Shown piece by piece: positions 19,825 to 28,320 of a DNA stretch of 64,000 bases. Each line of letters starts with the position of its first letter. Within the stretch, counting starts at the first letter, position 1. Origin of the DNA: Rhodococcoides fascians NBRC 12155 = LMG 3623 (GTDB taxonomy: Bacteria > Actinomycetota > Actinomycetes > Mycobacteriales > Mycobacteriaceae); contig NZ_BCWW01000001.1 of NCBI RefSeq assembly GCF_001894785.1, forward strand, positions 930,001-994,000. Direction: 5' to 3'. The translations under genes and the position numbers were made by a program. The notes under the pieces were generated by a model that worked only from the letters and a program-made list of their open reading frames with translations, did not search any database and was not told the DNA's origin.

Positions 19825-20703
19825 CTAGGCGGCGACGAGCCGTCCGGAATTGGCCTTGCGGGTTGCCCCGATGCCGCGGCACACGAGGTAGATGACGAAC
19901 GAGATGGTCGTGACGAAAGTCGAGACCGGGAGGCCAGGGGCGAGCGAGAGCAAGATGCCACCGACAGCGGCGATCTCGGCGAAGAGGATGGACAGCAGCG
20001 TCGCCTTCAGCGGGCTGGCCGTGACCCGCGCGGCGGCCGCGGCAGGGGTGATGAGCAGCGAGAGCACCAGCAGCGCGCCGACGATCTGCACGCCGAGTGC
20101 GCAGGCAACCCCGACGAGTACGGCGAACACGACCGAGAGTGCGCGAACGGGGACGCCGCGCGCCAGGGCCACCTCGGGGTCGGTGCTGGCGAACAGCAGC
20201 GGGCGATAGACCACGGTGAGCACGATCAGCACGAGAACGGCGCACACCAGCAGCAGCTGGATTCCGCTCTGCCCGACGCCGACGATCTGGCCGATGAGCA
20301 ACGAGAAGCTGGTGCCGGTTCGGCCCGGGTACAGCCAGATGAACAGCACCGACAGGCCGAGGCCGAACGACATGATGACGCCGATGACCGAGTCGCGGTC
20401 GCGGGCCTTGTTGCCGAGGAGGGCGAACATCACCGCGGCGACGACGGAACCGACGATGGCCCCGAGCCCGACGGTGATACCGACGAGCAGTGCAGCGGAC
20501 GCACCGGTGAGGGAGAGTTCACTCGATCCGTGTACCGCGAAGGCCCACTGCCTACTGACGATGAGCGGTCCGAGCGCGCCGGCGAGCAATCCGAGAATGG
20601 CAGCGGCGATCAACGCCTGCTGAACGAAGTCGTAGCTCAGCAGATTCGCCGTGGTGTCGAAGTCGAGCATTTTCGAGAATGCGTCGAGAACCTTCTCGTT
20701 CAT
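19825..20703 (-). CDS. znuB: Metal ABC transporter permease (ZnuB-like)
   Basis: 292 residues, about eight membrane helices, ABC-3 family (zinc/manganese/iron permeases). Typical segments: [19 protein letters not shown], a long middle loop, and [21 protein letters not shown]. The ATG at 20703 overlaps the ATPase stop by four bases. Substrate is inferred from the partner binding protein, which has a His-rich loop as in zinc-specific ZnuA. Confidence 0.9.
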   Translation of the reverse strand: MNEKVLDAFSKMLDFDTTANLLSYDFVQQALIAAAILGLLAGALGPLIVSRQWAFAVHGSSELSLTGASAALLVGITVGLGAIVGSVVAAVMFALLGNKARDRDSVIGVIMSFGLGLSVLFIWLYPGRTGTSFSLLIGQIVGVGQSGIQLLLVCAVLVLIVLTVVYRPLLFASTDPEVALARGVPVRALSVVFAVLVGVACALGVQIVGALLVLSLLITPAAAAARVTASPLKATLLSILFAEIAAVGGILLSLAPGLPVSTFVTTISFVIYLVCRGIGATRKANSGRLVAA

Positions 20704-21533
20704 GCCTTGTCTTCTCCGTCGTGCGGTACGGGTGGGTGGTGGGCGCCGGCCGAGCCGAGCGCATCGATCGAGTCGCCGGTTCCGACGACGACGAGCCGAC
20801 CGCGAACCTTCAACACCTCGACCTCGGTGCCGTACAGCTCGGACAACACCTCGGTGGTCATGACGTCCTCGGGAGTCCCGATCCGGAACCGGCCGTCGAC
20901 GATGTAGACGACGCGGTCGACGAGCGGAAGGATCGGGTTGATCTCGTGCGTCACGAACAACACGGCTGTGTCGTGCTCCCGCCGTCGGCGATCGATGAGG
21001 CCGGAGACCAACGATTGGTTGGCGAGGTCGAGGCTGAGCAGGGGCTCGTCGCACAGCAGTACCGACGGATCTCCGACGAGTGCCTGGGCGATCCGCAGTC
21101 GCTGCTGTTCACCACCGGACATCGAGCCGACCGGTGCGCCGGCGAAGGAATTGGCGTCGACCTGATCGATGGCGCGCTGCACCGTCTCCTTGCGCTGCCG
21201 CATGCCGCGCAGTCCCATGCCCCATTTGTGGCCGTCCCAGCCCAGACCGACGAGATCGCGTCCGCGCAGCGGCAGATCGTCGTCGATGTTGCGTTGCTGT
21301 GGGACGTACCCCACGCCCGACTGGCCGCGGCGAACGGGACTGCCGCCGATCGACGCGGTGCCGGACGTGAGGTGGTTCTGACCGAGCAGCACCTTGAGCA
21401 ACGACGTCTTGCCCGACCCGTTGGGGCCGAGGACGGCGACGAACTCGCCCGCCGCGACGGACAGATCCAGGTTCTGCCAGAGTGTGCGGTCGCCGAAGGC
21501 CAGTCCGGCATCGCGCAGTTCTACAGCAGGCAT
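20700..21533 (-). CDS. znuC: Metal ABC transporter ATP-binding protein (ZnuC-like)
   Basis: 277 residues. Walker A GPNGSGKTS (residues 36-44), Q-loop in GYVPQQRN, signature MSGGEQQRL, Walker B VLLCDEPLLSLD and H-loop FVTHE. An extra C-terminal tail of about 45 residues (from VRGRLVVVGTG) is longer than in E. coli ZnuC and ends in a His-containing segment. Coupled to the permease by an ATGA overlap; 48 bases downstream of the binding-protein gene. Confidence 0.92.
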   Translation of the reverse strand: MPAVELRDAGLAFGDRTLWQNLDLSVAAGEFVAVLGPNGSGKTSLLKVLLGQNHLTSGTASIGGSPVRRGQSGVGYVPQQRNIDDDLPLRGRDLVGLGWDGHKWGMGLRGMRQRKETVQRAIDQVDANSFAGAPVGSMSGGEQQRLRIAQALVGDPSVLLCDEPLLSLDLANQSLVSGLIDRRRREHDTAVLFVTHEINPILPLVDRVVYIVDGRFRIGTPEDVMTTEVLSELYGTEVEVLKVRGRLVVVGTGDSIDALGSAGAHHPPVPHDGEDKA

Positions 21534-21581
21534 GCGTTACAGCTTTCCATCAGCTGCCCACCGATCGGGAGGCGGATCGGC

Positions 21582-22604
21582 TCACGGGTTGGTGCTGAGC
21601 GCGGCCTGCAGGTCCGTCGCGGCCTTGGTCTGCCACTCGATGAACGTCATCCCGGCGGGCAGAGTTTCGGTGACCTCGACGACGGGGATGCCCGCAGCCT
21701 CGCTGGTGGTGCGAATGTCCTGTGTGACAGCGTCTTCGGTCTGAGTGTTGTAGACCAGCGCGCGGACGGACTTGGACGTGAACAGATCCCGTGTCGCGGC
21801 GATCGATGCGGGCGACGGGTCGTTGCCCTCCTCGATGGCGTCCTTGAAGTCCTCGGGAGTGCGGTCGTCGAGATCGGATTCCTCGAGGAGGTAGTGCGCG
21901 ATCGGTTCGGTTTGGGCCACCGGTGCGTTCGGGAACTCGGCGGCGATCCGGTCCGTCACGTCGGTGATGGCGTGGATCTGCTCGTGGAACGCGTCGGCGT
22001 TGGCGGTGTACTGCGCGGCGTTGTCCGGGTCGAGCTGACCGAGCTTGTCGGCGATCTCCTCGGCGGTGTGCGCTGCGACCTCGGCGTTGTACCAGACGTG
22101 TTCGTTGACCTCACCGTGCGAGTGGCCGTCTTCGGTCGCGGGCTCGGTTGCGGGCTCGGTTGCTGCCTCGGACGTCGTCTCGGAGTCGTGATCGTGGTCC
22201 GCGTCGAGCAACGTGAAGGCATCGACGGACGGCACGTCCTTGCCCTCGGAGCCGAGGATGTCCTCGATGAACTGGTCGTAGCCACCGCCGTTGTAGACCA
22301 CCAAGGACGCCTCGGCAACCGCGGCGGCGTCACCGGGGCTCGCCTCGTACGAGTGTGGATCTGCCGACGGGTCGGCGATGATCGACTTCACGGTGGCCAG
22401 GTCGCCCGCAACGGCCTCGGCAACGCTGCCCCACACGTTCGTGGACGCGACGATCGTGATCGGACCGTCGACGGGGTTGGCCGGTGCGGACTCGGTGCTC
22501 GTCGGCTCGTTGGAGCTGCAGGCGGTCAGTGCCAGCGCGGCAGCGCAGGTCAGGCCGATGAGGGCCGAGCTCTTGACCCGAGACGGGCGGTGGAAGGACG
22601 ACAT
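21582..22604 (-). CDS. znuA: Zinc ABC transporter substrate-binding lipoprotein (ZnuA-like)
   Basis: 340 residues. Lipoprotein signal ending LALTAC. Family ZnuA/cluster 9: IVASTNVWGSVAEAVAG, metal-ligand His in DPHSYEASP, a charged His-rich loop (DADHDHDSE to DGHSHGEVNEH) that is the hallmark of zinc rather than manganese binders, a second ligand near QTEPIAHYLL, and Asp/Tyr in the C-terminal lobe. ATG 22604 has AGGAG nine bases upstream. A Zur-type operator lies 31 bases upstream of the start. Confidence 0.92.
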   Translation of the reverse strand: MSSFHRPSRVKSSALIGLTCAAALALTACSSNEPTSTESAPANPVDGPITIVASTNVWGSVAEAVAGDLATVKSIIADPSADPHSYEASPGDAAAVAEASLVVYNGGGYDQFIEDILGSEGKDVPSVDAFTLLDADHDHDSETTSEAATEPATEPATEDGHSHGEVNEHVWYNAEVAAHTAEEIADKLGQLDPDNAAQYTANADAFHEQIHAITDVTDRIAAEFPNAPVAQTEPIAHYLLEESDLDDRTPEDFKDAIEEGNDPSPASIAATRDLFTSKSVRALVYNTQTEDAVTQDIRTTSEAAGIPVVEVTETLPAGMTFIEWQTKAATDLQAALSTNP

Positions 22605-22635
22605 CGATGTACTCCTGAAGGCAGTGCTTGACGCT

Positions 22636-22654
22636 AATGGAAACCGTTACCGTT
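22636..22654. promoter_or_regulatory. Candidate Zur box upstream of znuA
   Basis: AATGGAAACCGTTACCGTT is an imperfect 9-1-9 inverted repeat. It lines up with the mycobacterial Zur pattern (AATGAAAAT, one base, ATTTTCATT), sharing the odd centre and most positions of both arms. It sits just upstream of znuA. A LacI-family operator for the divergent regulator gene is the alternative reading. Confidence 0.55.
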
Positions 22655-22727
22655 GTACTCTAGCTCTCGGGCGGGCTCGGTATCGAATCGGACGAGCCCA
22701 ACCTCGATTTTCACTGCAGCGTGGTGT

Positions 22728-22741
22728 GGGACTAACGTCCC
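22728..22741. promoter_or_regulatory. Small inverted repeat before the LacI-type gene
   Basis: GGGAC-TAAC-GTCCC, ending four bases before the ATG at 22746. It could be an autoregulatory operator or a hairpin affecting translation; the start codon has no evident ribosome binding site. Confidence 0.3.
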
Positions 22742-22745
22742 GGTT

Positions 22746-23852
22746 ATGGCCAGGTCAAGCGAGCCCCGACGTCAAGCGACGTTGGCGTCGATCGCAGCCG
22801 AGCTGAAGGTATCGCGAACCACCGTCTCGAACGCCTACAACCGACCCGATCAACTCTCGCCCGAACTGCGCGAACGCGTTCTCCAGGCAGCCAAGCGACG
22901 CGGTTACGCAGGCCCGGACCCGGTCGCGCGATCGCTGCGCACCCGCAAAGCCGGAGCCATCGGACTACTGCTCACCGAAGCCCTCAGCTACTCCTTCCGC
23001 GACCCCGCCGCCATGAGCTTCCTCGCCGGTCTCGCCGAATCCTGCGAGGCCGCAGGACAAGGGCTGCTGCTCATCCCCGCCGGAGCCGAACGCGACGACG
23101 TCCAAGCCGCAGCCGTCGTCCAACAAGCAGGAGTCGACGGATTCGTCGTCTACTCCGTCGCCGACGACGACCCCTACCTGGCCGCAGTGCGCGAACGACA
23201 CCTACCCATCGTCGTGTGCGACCAACCCCGCAACATCCCCGAGGCCGCCCTCGTCGCAATCGACGACCGCGTCGCCATGAAAATGCTCGCCGCACATCTG
23301 ATCTCGCTGGGACACGAACATCTTGCAGTGCTGTGCATGCGGCTCGGACGCGACCGCCGCGATGGCGTCGTACCCCCGGGGCGGCTGGCCGACAGTCACT
23401 TCCACGTCCAACGTGAACGCATCGCCGGAGTCCAGGCCGCCATGATCGACGCCGGACTCGACCCCGACACCCTCACCGTCGTCGAACGATTCGACCACAC
23501 CGTGCGCTCCGGCCACTCCGCCGCAGCCCAGGCACTACAGGCCAACCGCGAGACCACCGCACTGCTCTGCACCACCGACGTCATCGCCCTCGGTGCACTC
23601 AACTTCGCCAGAGTCTCGGGAATCGATGTGCCGAGCCAACTCTCGGTCACCGGATTCGACGGCATCTCCGACGCCATTCGCGAGAACCTGACCACCGTGC
23701 GCCAGGACGCCGAGGAAAAAGGCCGCCGCGCAGGCAAACTGGTGCTCTCGTCCTCGCACTCGGGCATCGTCGCCGCCGAAACCCTCCCGACCGAACTCTT
23801 CCGCGGCCGCACCGCAGCACCGCCGCCGGCTCAGCCGCCCGCAATTGCCTGA
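22746..23852 (+). CDS. LacI-family transcriptional regulator
   Basis: 368 residues from ATG 22746. N-terminal LacI helix-turn-helix (TLASIAAELKVSRTTVSNAYNRP), hinge (GPDPVARSLRT), then a periplasmic-binding-protein-like sensor domain (AGAIGLLLTEALSY; late GIDVPSQLSVTGFDGI). An Arg/Asp-rich insertion (MRLGRDRRDGVVPPGRLADSH) in the sensor domain is seen in an actinobacterial subgroup. Effector unknown, but the next gene, convergent, is a trehalose phosphatase/glycosidase, which suggests a carbohydrate signal. Confidence 0.9.
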   Translation: MARSSEPRRQATLASIAAELKVSRTTVSNAYNRPDQLSPELRERVLQAAKRRGYAGPDPVARSLRTRKAGAIGLLLTEALSYSFRDPAAMSFLAGLAESCEAAGQGLLLIPAGAERDDVQAAAVVQQAGVDGFVVYSVADDDPYLAAVRERHLPIVVCDQPRNIPEAALVAIDDRVAMKMLAAHLISLGHEHLAVLCMRLGRDRRDGVVPPGRLADSHFHVQRERIAGVQAAMIDAGLDPDTLTVVERFDHTVRSGHSAAAQALQANRETTALLCTTDVIALGALNFARVSGIDVPSQLSVTGFDGISDAIRENLTTVRQDAEEKGRRAGKLVLSSSHSGIVAAETLPTELFRGRTAAPPPAQPPAIA

Positions 23853-23894
23853 CCAGCTGCCCTCGCGCGCTCACTCCAGATCTGCGCCCCTTTT

Positions 23895-23946
23895 GGGATC
23901 AATGTGGGTTTCAGTCACTCAGAGTGCAACAAAGCCACATTCATTC
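23895..23946. repeat. Palindromic intergenic repeat, copy A
   Basis: 52-bp element starting GGGATCAATGTGGGTTTCAG and ending CACATTCATTC; its ends are roughly complementary. Same family as copies B (23969-24021) and C (28102-28152). Lies between the 3' ends of two convergent genes. Confidence 0.85.
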
Positions 23947-23968
23947 AGTGTCGGCTGGAACCCCGTTC

Positions 23969-24021
23969 GGGATGAATGTGGGTTTCAGTCAGTCTGAGTG
24001 CAACAAAGGCGCATTGATCCC
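23969..24021. repeat. Palindromic intergenic repeat, copy B
   Basis: 53-bp element, direct orientation relative to copy A 74 bases away. Starts GGGATGAATGTGGGTTTCAG, ends GCGCATTGATCCC, so the outer 12 bases pair almost perfectly. Central core TGAGTGCAACAAAG is shared with copy A. As RNA it would form a long hairpin on either strand and may end transcription of both convergent neighbours. Confidence 0.85.
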
Positions 24022-24064
24022 AACTGGGGAGGAGTGAACCGGGTGCGCGAGGCGGGGCGGGGGG

Positions 24065-26617
24065 TCATGCAGGCTGAGCGCTGAGCAATCTCGCGCAGCG
24101 CAGCAGACCAAGGTGACTGTAGGCCTGGGGGTGGTTGCCAAGCGATCGTTCGGCAATCGGGTCGTATTCCTCACTGAGCAGTCCGGTCGGTCCGGCGGCG
24201 CTGACGAGTTGAGCGAACAGAGCCTCGGCCTCGGCGCGTTGGCCCACCAGCAGGTATGCCTCGACGAGCCACGCTGCGCAGAGGTGGAATCCGCCCTCGC
24301 CGCCGGGAAGGCCGTCGTCGTGGCGGTAGCGGTAGACCGTCGATCCGCTGCGCAGTTCGGCTTCGGTTGCGGTAACGGTGGCTGCGAAACGCGGGTCCGA
24401 CGGCTCGATCAGTCCGGACAGGCCGATGTACAGCGTCGCGGCGTCGAGGTCGGTGCCGTCGTATGCGGCGGTGAAGGACTGCACTTCGTCGTTCCAACCG
24501 TTGGCGAGCACTTCTTCTCGGATGGTGTCACGAAGCTCGGACCAGCTCGATTCGGCTGTGCGGCCGAAGGTTTCGGCCAGACCGATGGCGCGGTCCACCG
24601 TCGTCCAGCCCATCACCTTCGAGTAGACATGGTGGCGGGGATTGTCTCGGATCTCCCAGATGCCGTGATCGGGTTCGAACCAGCGTCGCTCGACGGCTTC
24701 GACCATCGCGCGGACGAGGTCCCAGTCGTCGTCGGAGAGGCCGTTCTCGGACCCCGCGGCCTTGCGGGCGTGTGCGAGGGCGGACACCAATTCGACGATG
24801 GGCCCGAAGACGTCGAGCTGAACCTGTTGGTTGGCAGCGTTTCCCACGCGGACCGGACGTGAACCCGCGTAGCCGGGCAGCTCGTCGATGACGGCCTCGG
24901 GTGGCAGGCCCAGGCCCCAGATGGTGTAGAGCGGGTGCAGGCGTTCGGGTCCCGACACCGATTCGAGTACCCCGTGGATCCACGACAGGTAGTTCTCGGC
25001 CTCGGCTGTCGATCCGACGTCGACCAGTGCGGTCGCGGTCAATGCTGCGTCGCGCAGCCAGCAGTATCGGTAGTCCCAGTTGCGCACTCCACCAATGTCT
25101 TCGGGCAGCGAGGTGGTGGCGGCAGCCATGATCGAACCGGACTCGGAGTGCACGAGGCCACGCAAGGTCAGGGCCGATCGCTTCATCAGGTCGCGCTTGA
25201 GCGGCGGCAGATTCAGGCCGTCGGCCCAGTCCTTCCAGTACGACTCCGATGCTCGACGCCGTTCGACCTCGGGCCACGGGTGCTCGCTCAGATCGTCTGT
25301 GCCGAGCCGCAATTCGAGAACTATCGGCCCGTTCGACGGGTCGACCTCGGCGTGGGCGGACTGCTGGGATCCGTCGGAGACGATGTTCCAGGTGACGCCG
25401 GGGCTCCGCAGGACCATCGGGTCCGCGGTGCCGAGGATGCGCAGTCCGTCCACGTCGGGTTCCAGTGATGCCCACGCCTTTCCGAACTCCGGACGCGGCG
25501 CGAACGTGACGATGGCCGATGCCTTGCCGGTGATGACGCGGGTCAGCGCGGTCTGGCCCTGGCCGATGTCGTGCGGGAGGTAGTCGGTGACCTGCAGGCT
25601 GGCCCACTTGGTCTGCACGGTCATCGTGCCGTCCACGTACTGCTGGCTCAACGGAAGCGATGCGCGGACGGGTCCGATGCTGAAGTGTCCGGCCTGATCG
25701 CCGCCGAGCAGGTGTGCGAACACCGCTGCCGAATCGGGCTCGGGGTGACAGAGCCAGGTGACGTCGGCATCGGGAGTGAGCAGCGCGACGGCGTTGGGGC
25801 TGGCCAACATCGTCAGTCGTTCGATGCGCGGGGCGTCGGCTCCGGAGAGCCACTGCCGACGCTCCTCGAGCAGGAACGCCAAGGCCAGTGCCACGTGCTC
25901 GGTGCTGTCGATGCGGAATTCGGCGAGAGTATCGCCCGGTCCGATCTTGACCCCGATGTCGGGTCCGTGCAGGTGGCCGAATGCCTTCTCGTCGGTGACG
26001 TCGTCGCCGAAAAAGACTGCGGCAGTGGAGGCTTCCTGATGTCTGAGGATATCGAGGGCGACGCCCTTGTCGGTGATGATGACGGCCAGCTCGATGACGG
26101 ACTTGCCTTCGGTCACCTGGACGCCGTCGCGTGCGGCAGCACCGGAACGCACGGCGGCCAGGGCTTCCTCGCCCGCGGCGGGCTCGGCGTTGCGCACGTG
26201 CAGTGCGACGCTGGCCGGCTTGGTTTCGATACTCACGCCCGGATGGGCGTCGGCGATGGCTTGGAGCTCGCCGGTGATGACGGTGAGGAGCTTCTTGGCG
26301 TCGTCGTCGATGGCGTTGACGAACCCGGCGTCGAACTCGCTGCCGTGGCTGCCCACGAGCTGCACCTCGGACGGCAATCGCGAGAGGATCGCGAGATCGC
26401 GGAGGGCGCGGCCGGAGATGACCGCAGCGTTGGTGCCGGCGAGGGAGGCGAGCCCGCGCATGGCGCTGACGGACTCGGGGTGCGGGAAGGCCTTTTGCGG
26501 GTCGGAGACGATCGGAGCCATGGTTCCGTCGTAATCGGACGCGACGAGCAAACGCGGAGTCCGAGCGACTCCGACGAGTGCGCGGCGAAGTTCGAGCGGC
26601 AATTCGAGAGCAGTCAC
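24065..26617 (-). CDS. Trehalose-6-phosphate phosphatase fused to a GH15 glucoamylase/trehalase
   Basis: 850 residues from GTG 26617. Residues 1-255 are a HAD-type OtsB phosphatase: DYDGTMAPI holds the nucleophile Asp28 and acid Asp30, and FFGDDVTDEKAF is motif IV. From about 270 a GH15 domain follows: NWDYRYCWLRDAA, VQLDVFGP, GGFHLCAAWLVEAYLL and the late LLSEEYDP with GNHPQAYSHLGL. In mycobacteria a GH15 enzyme is the trehalase, so this chain may both make and hydrolyse trehalose; an alpha-glucan substrate is the alternative. No Shine-Dalgarno sequence is evident; TAGATT six bases before the GTG hints at a leaderless message. Confidence 0.9.
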   Translation of the reverse strand: MTALELPLELRRALVGVARTPRLLVASDYDGTMAPIVSDPQKAFPHPESVSAMRGLASLAGTNAAVISGRALRDLAILSRLPSEVQLVGSHGSEFDAGFVNAIDDDAKKLLTVITGELQAIADAHPGVSIETKPASVALHVRNAEPAAGEEALAAVRSGAAARDGVQVTEGKSVIELAVIITDKGVALDILRHQEASTAAVFFGDDVTDEKAFGHLHGPDIGVKIGPGDTLAEFRIDSTEHVALALAFLLEERRQWLSGADAPRIERLTMLASPNAVALLTPDADVTWLCHPEPDSAAVFAHLLGGDQAGHFSIGPVRASLPLSQQYVDGTMTVQTKWASLQVTDYLPHDIGQGQTALTRVITGKASAIVTFAPRPEFGKAWASLEPDVDGLRILGTADPMVLRSPGVTWNIVSDGSQQSAHAEVDPSNGPIVLELRLGTDDLSEHPWPEVERRRASESYWKDWADGLNLPPLKRDLMKRSALTLRGLVHSESGSIMAAATTSLPEDIGGVRNWDYRYCWLRDAALTATALVDVGSTAEAENYLSWIHGVLESVSGPERLHPLYTIWGLGLPPEAVIDELPGYAGSRPVRVGNAANQQVQLDVFGPIVELVSALAHARKAAGSENGLSDDDWDLVRAMVEAVERRWFEPDHGIWEIRDNPRHHVYSKVMGWTTVDRAIGLAETFGRTAESSWSELRDTIREEVLANGWNDEVQSFTAAYDGTDLDAATLYIGLSGLIEPSDPRFAATVTATEAELRSGSTVYRYRHDDGLPGGEGGFHLCAAWLVEAYLLVGQRAEAEALFAQLVSAAGPTGLLSEEYDPIAERSLGNHPQAYSHLGLLRCARLLSAQPA

Positions 26618-26676
26618 GCGTCGAATCTAGGCGATGAACCTCGTCTCGGCGTACCTGGCTTCGTGCGTCCGGTGCA

Positions 26677-27420
26677 TCACTGCTGGTCGGGAACCAGACC
26701 GGGCGACGGCGTCACACCGGAAGCAGCCGACATCGACCTCGCGGATTTGGTGACGATGGCCAACATCGCTCGTTGTGCGGCGTCGGCGTCACCGGACTGG
26801 ATCGAGGACGCGACCACTCCGTGCAACCGGATGGCCTCGGGGTCTGCTTGCCGCGACATCAAGGCATGGCGGGTGCGTCCGGCGAGTACCTCGACGACGA
26901 TGTCCGACATCGACCGCAACATGGGATTGCCCGACGCCTCCAGCAGCGTGCGGTGAAAGTTGCAGTCGTGTTCGAGGTAGGCCTCCGAGTCCGCGGACCG
27001 CGACGTCGAGGACATTCCGATGACGGCAGCGGTGAGCGCCCCGCAGTGCTCGGGGGTGGCTCGGTGGGCAGCGAGTTTGGCTGCCAAAGGTTCGATACCC
27101 GACCGCAGTTCGCTGAGCAGCAGCAGCTGCTCGGCGCGGGCAGGCCCGGCCAGTTGCCAGCGGATGACCACCGGGTCGAGGGAGTTCCAGTTCTGCGAAC
27201 CCAGCACCGTGATGCCGACGCGTCGCCGAACGGTGAGCAGGCCCAGTGACTCGAGAACACGAACGACTTCTCGCACCACGGTTCGCGATACGGCGAACCG
27301 CACGGCGACGTCGTCGGCCGAGATTCGGGTGCCACTCGGGATCGCGCCACTCACGATGTCGCGCCCGAGCTCGTCGAGCACCGAATCGTGGAGTTGGCGA
27401 AAATCGTTGGTCTCGGTCAT
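26677..27420 (-). CDS. GntR-family regulator, FadR subfamily
   Basis: 247 residues. N-terminal winged helix (LGRDIVSGAIPSGTRIS, then VRFAVSRTVVREVVRVLESLG) and a C-terminal FCD ligand domain (LSELRSGIEPLAAKLAA, with metal-ligand-type Asp and His residues in DCNFHRTLLEAS and RLHGVVASSI). It is divergent from gluconokinase with an 80-base gap, the usual setting of a gluconate-responsive repressor, so control of gntK is likely. No clear FadR-type operator palindrome could be picked out in the gap. Confidence 0.88.
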   Translation of the reverse strand: MTETNDFRQLHDSVLDELGRDIVSGAIPSGTRISADDVAVRFAVSRTVVREVVRVLESLGLLTVRRRVGITVLGSQNWNSLDPVVIRWQLAGPARAEQLLLLSELRSGIEPLAAKLAAHRATPEHCGALTAAVIGMSSTSRSADSEAYLEHDCNFHRTLLEASGNPMLRSMSDIVVEVLAGRTRHALMSRQADPEAIRLHGVVASSIQSGDADAAQRAMLAIVTKSARSMSAASGVTPSPGLVPDQQ

Positions 27421-27500
27421 GTCCGATCGATCGTCCCACGGGTTGCCCGGTTTCTCGCGTCTGTCCGATCCCGATGCACCGGATGGAGCAGTATCGAGTC

Positions 27501-28061
27501 ATGGCAGCAGAGAAGACAGGCAGAGCGCACCATCCGGTTCTCGTGGTGATGGGGGTATCCGGATCGGGCAAATCCACCGTGGCAGGCATCCTCGCCGGAG
27601 CCTTGAAATGGGACCTCCAAGAGGGCGACGACCTGCACCCGGACGCCAACGTCGCGAAGATGGCGTCGGGTCAGCCCCTGACCGACGAGGACCGATGGCC
27701 CTGGCTCGACATCATCGCCGAGTGGATCACCGACCACACCAGCACAGGACGATCGGGAATCGTGACGTGCTCGGCACTCAAACGGTCGTATCGGGACGTA
27801 CTGAGCGCAGGGGCGAAGGACGGGGCGCCGGTGATCTTCGTGCACCTGGCCGGAACCAAGGACCGAATCAGCGGGCGTCTGAATGCACGGATGGACCACT
27901 TCATGCCGTCCTCGCTGCTCGACACCCAGATCTCGACCCTGGAACCCCTCGGCGACGACGAGAACGCCATCGTCGTCGACATCGGCCCGCCGCCCACCAA
28001 AATCGCCGAACACGTCCTCGTCGAACTCGAAAAACGCGCAGGAATGTCCGAAAGCCACTGA
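27501..28061 (+). CDS. gntK: Gluconokinase
   Basis: 186 residues from ATG 27501 (MAAEKTGRAHH); ATG 27483 in the same frame is possible, but the GGAG at 27484-27488 favours 27501. Phosphorylates gluconate to 6-phosphogluconate with ATP, feeding the pentose phosphate pathway. P-loop GVSGSGKSTVAG, then EGDDLHPDANVAKMASGQPL, CSALKRSYRD and RMDHFMPSSLLDTQ are standard for the small GntK family. No gluconate permease is next to it. Confidence 0.93.
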   Translation: MAAEKTGRAHHPVLVVMGVSGSGKSTVAGILAGALKWDLQEGDDLHPDANVAKMASGQPLTDEDRWPWLDIIAEWITDHTSTGRSGIVTCSALKRSYRDVLSAGAKDGAPVIFVHLAGTKDRISGRLNARMDHFMPSSLLDTQISTLEPLGDDENAIVVDIGPPPTKIAEHVLVELEKRAGMSESH

Positions 28062-28092
28062 GTGCTGCCTGCCTCTGCCCTCTTGCTCCCCA

Positions 28093-28161
28093 CCCGGGTT
28101 CGGATCAATGCGGGATTCAGTCGGTCAGAGTGCGGCAATGGGACATTGATCCACACCCGGG
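28093..28161. repeat. Palindromic intergenic repeat, copy C (extended arms)
   Basis: Core 28102-28152 starts GGATCAATGCGGGATTCAGT and ends GGACATTGATCC; it matches copies A and B at 23895 and 23969. Here the arms extend outwards to CCCGGGT at 28093-28099 and ACCCGGG at 28155-28161, giving 18-base arms with two mismatches. It follows the gntK stop and may act as its terminator. Confidence 0.85.
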
Positions 28162-28195
28162 GGCCGAAACAGGGCAGAGGTCCGGGGCGGAGTGT

Positions 28196-28320
28196 CCGGT
28201 AAGTGCATATTCCAAGCAAGCGCGCTTGATTTTAAGTACTACGAATGACCGAAAGGACTTGTAAAAGTACGACGAATGCGAGAAGGTGAGCTTGTTCACT
28301 TTTCAGTGAGGAGACAGCTC
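28196..28320. promoter_or_regulatory. AT-rich control region upstream of the WhiB-like gene
   Basis: Base composition drops sharply. A perfect 12-base palindrome CAAGCGCGCTTG lies at 28217-28228. AAGTACTACGAATG (28234-28247) and AAAGTACGACGAATG (28265-28279) are near-copies about three helical turns apart, a possible pair of activator sites. A good ribosome binding site (GAGGAG) precedes ATG 28321. Confidence 0.45.

Noticed and set aside
20679..22631. A 650-codon open frame opposite znuA and znuC
   Set aside because: Shadow of high-GC codon usage; the opposite strand has Walker motifs and a lipoprotein signal.
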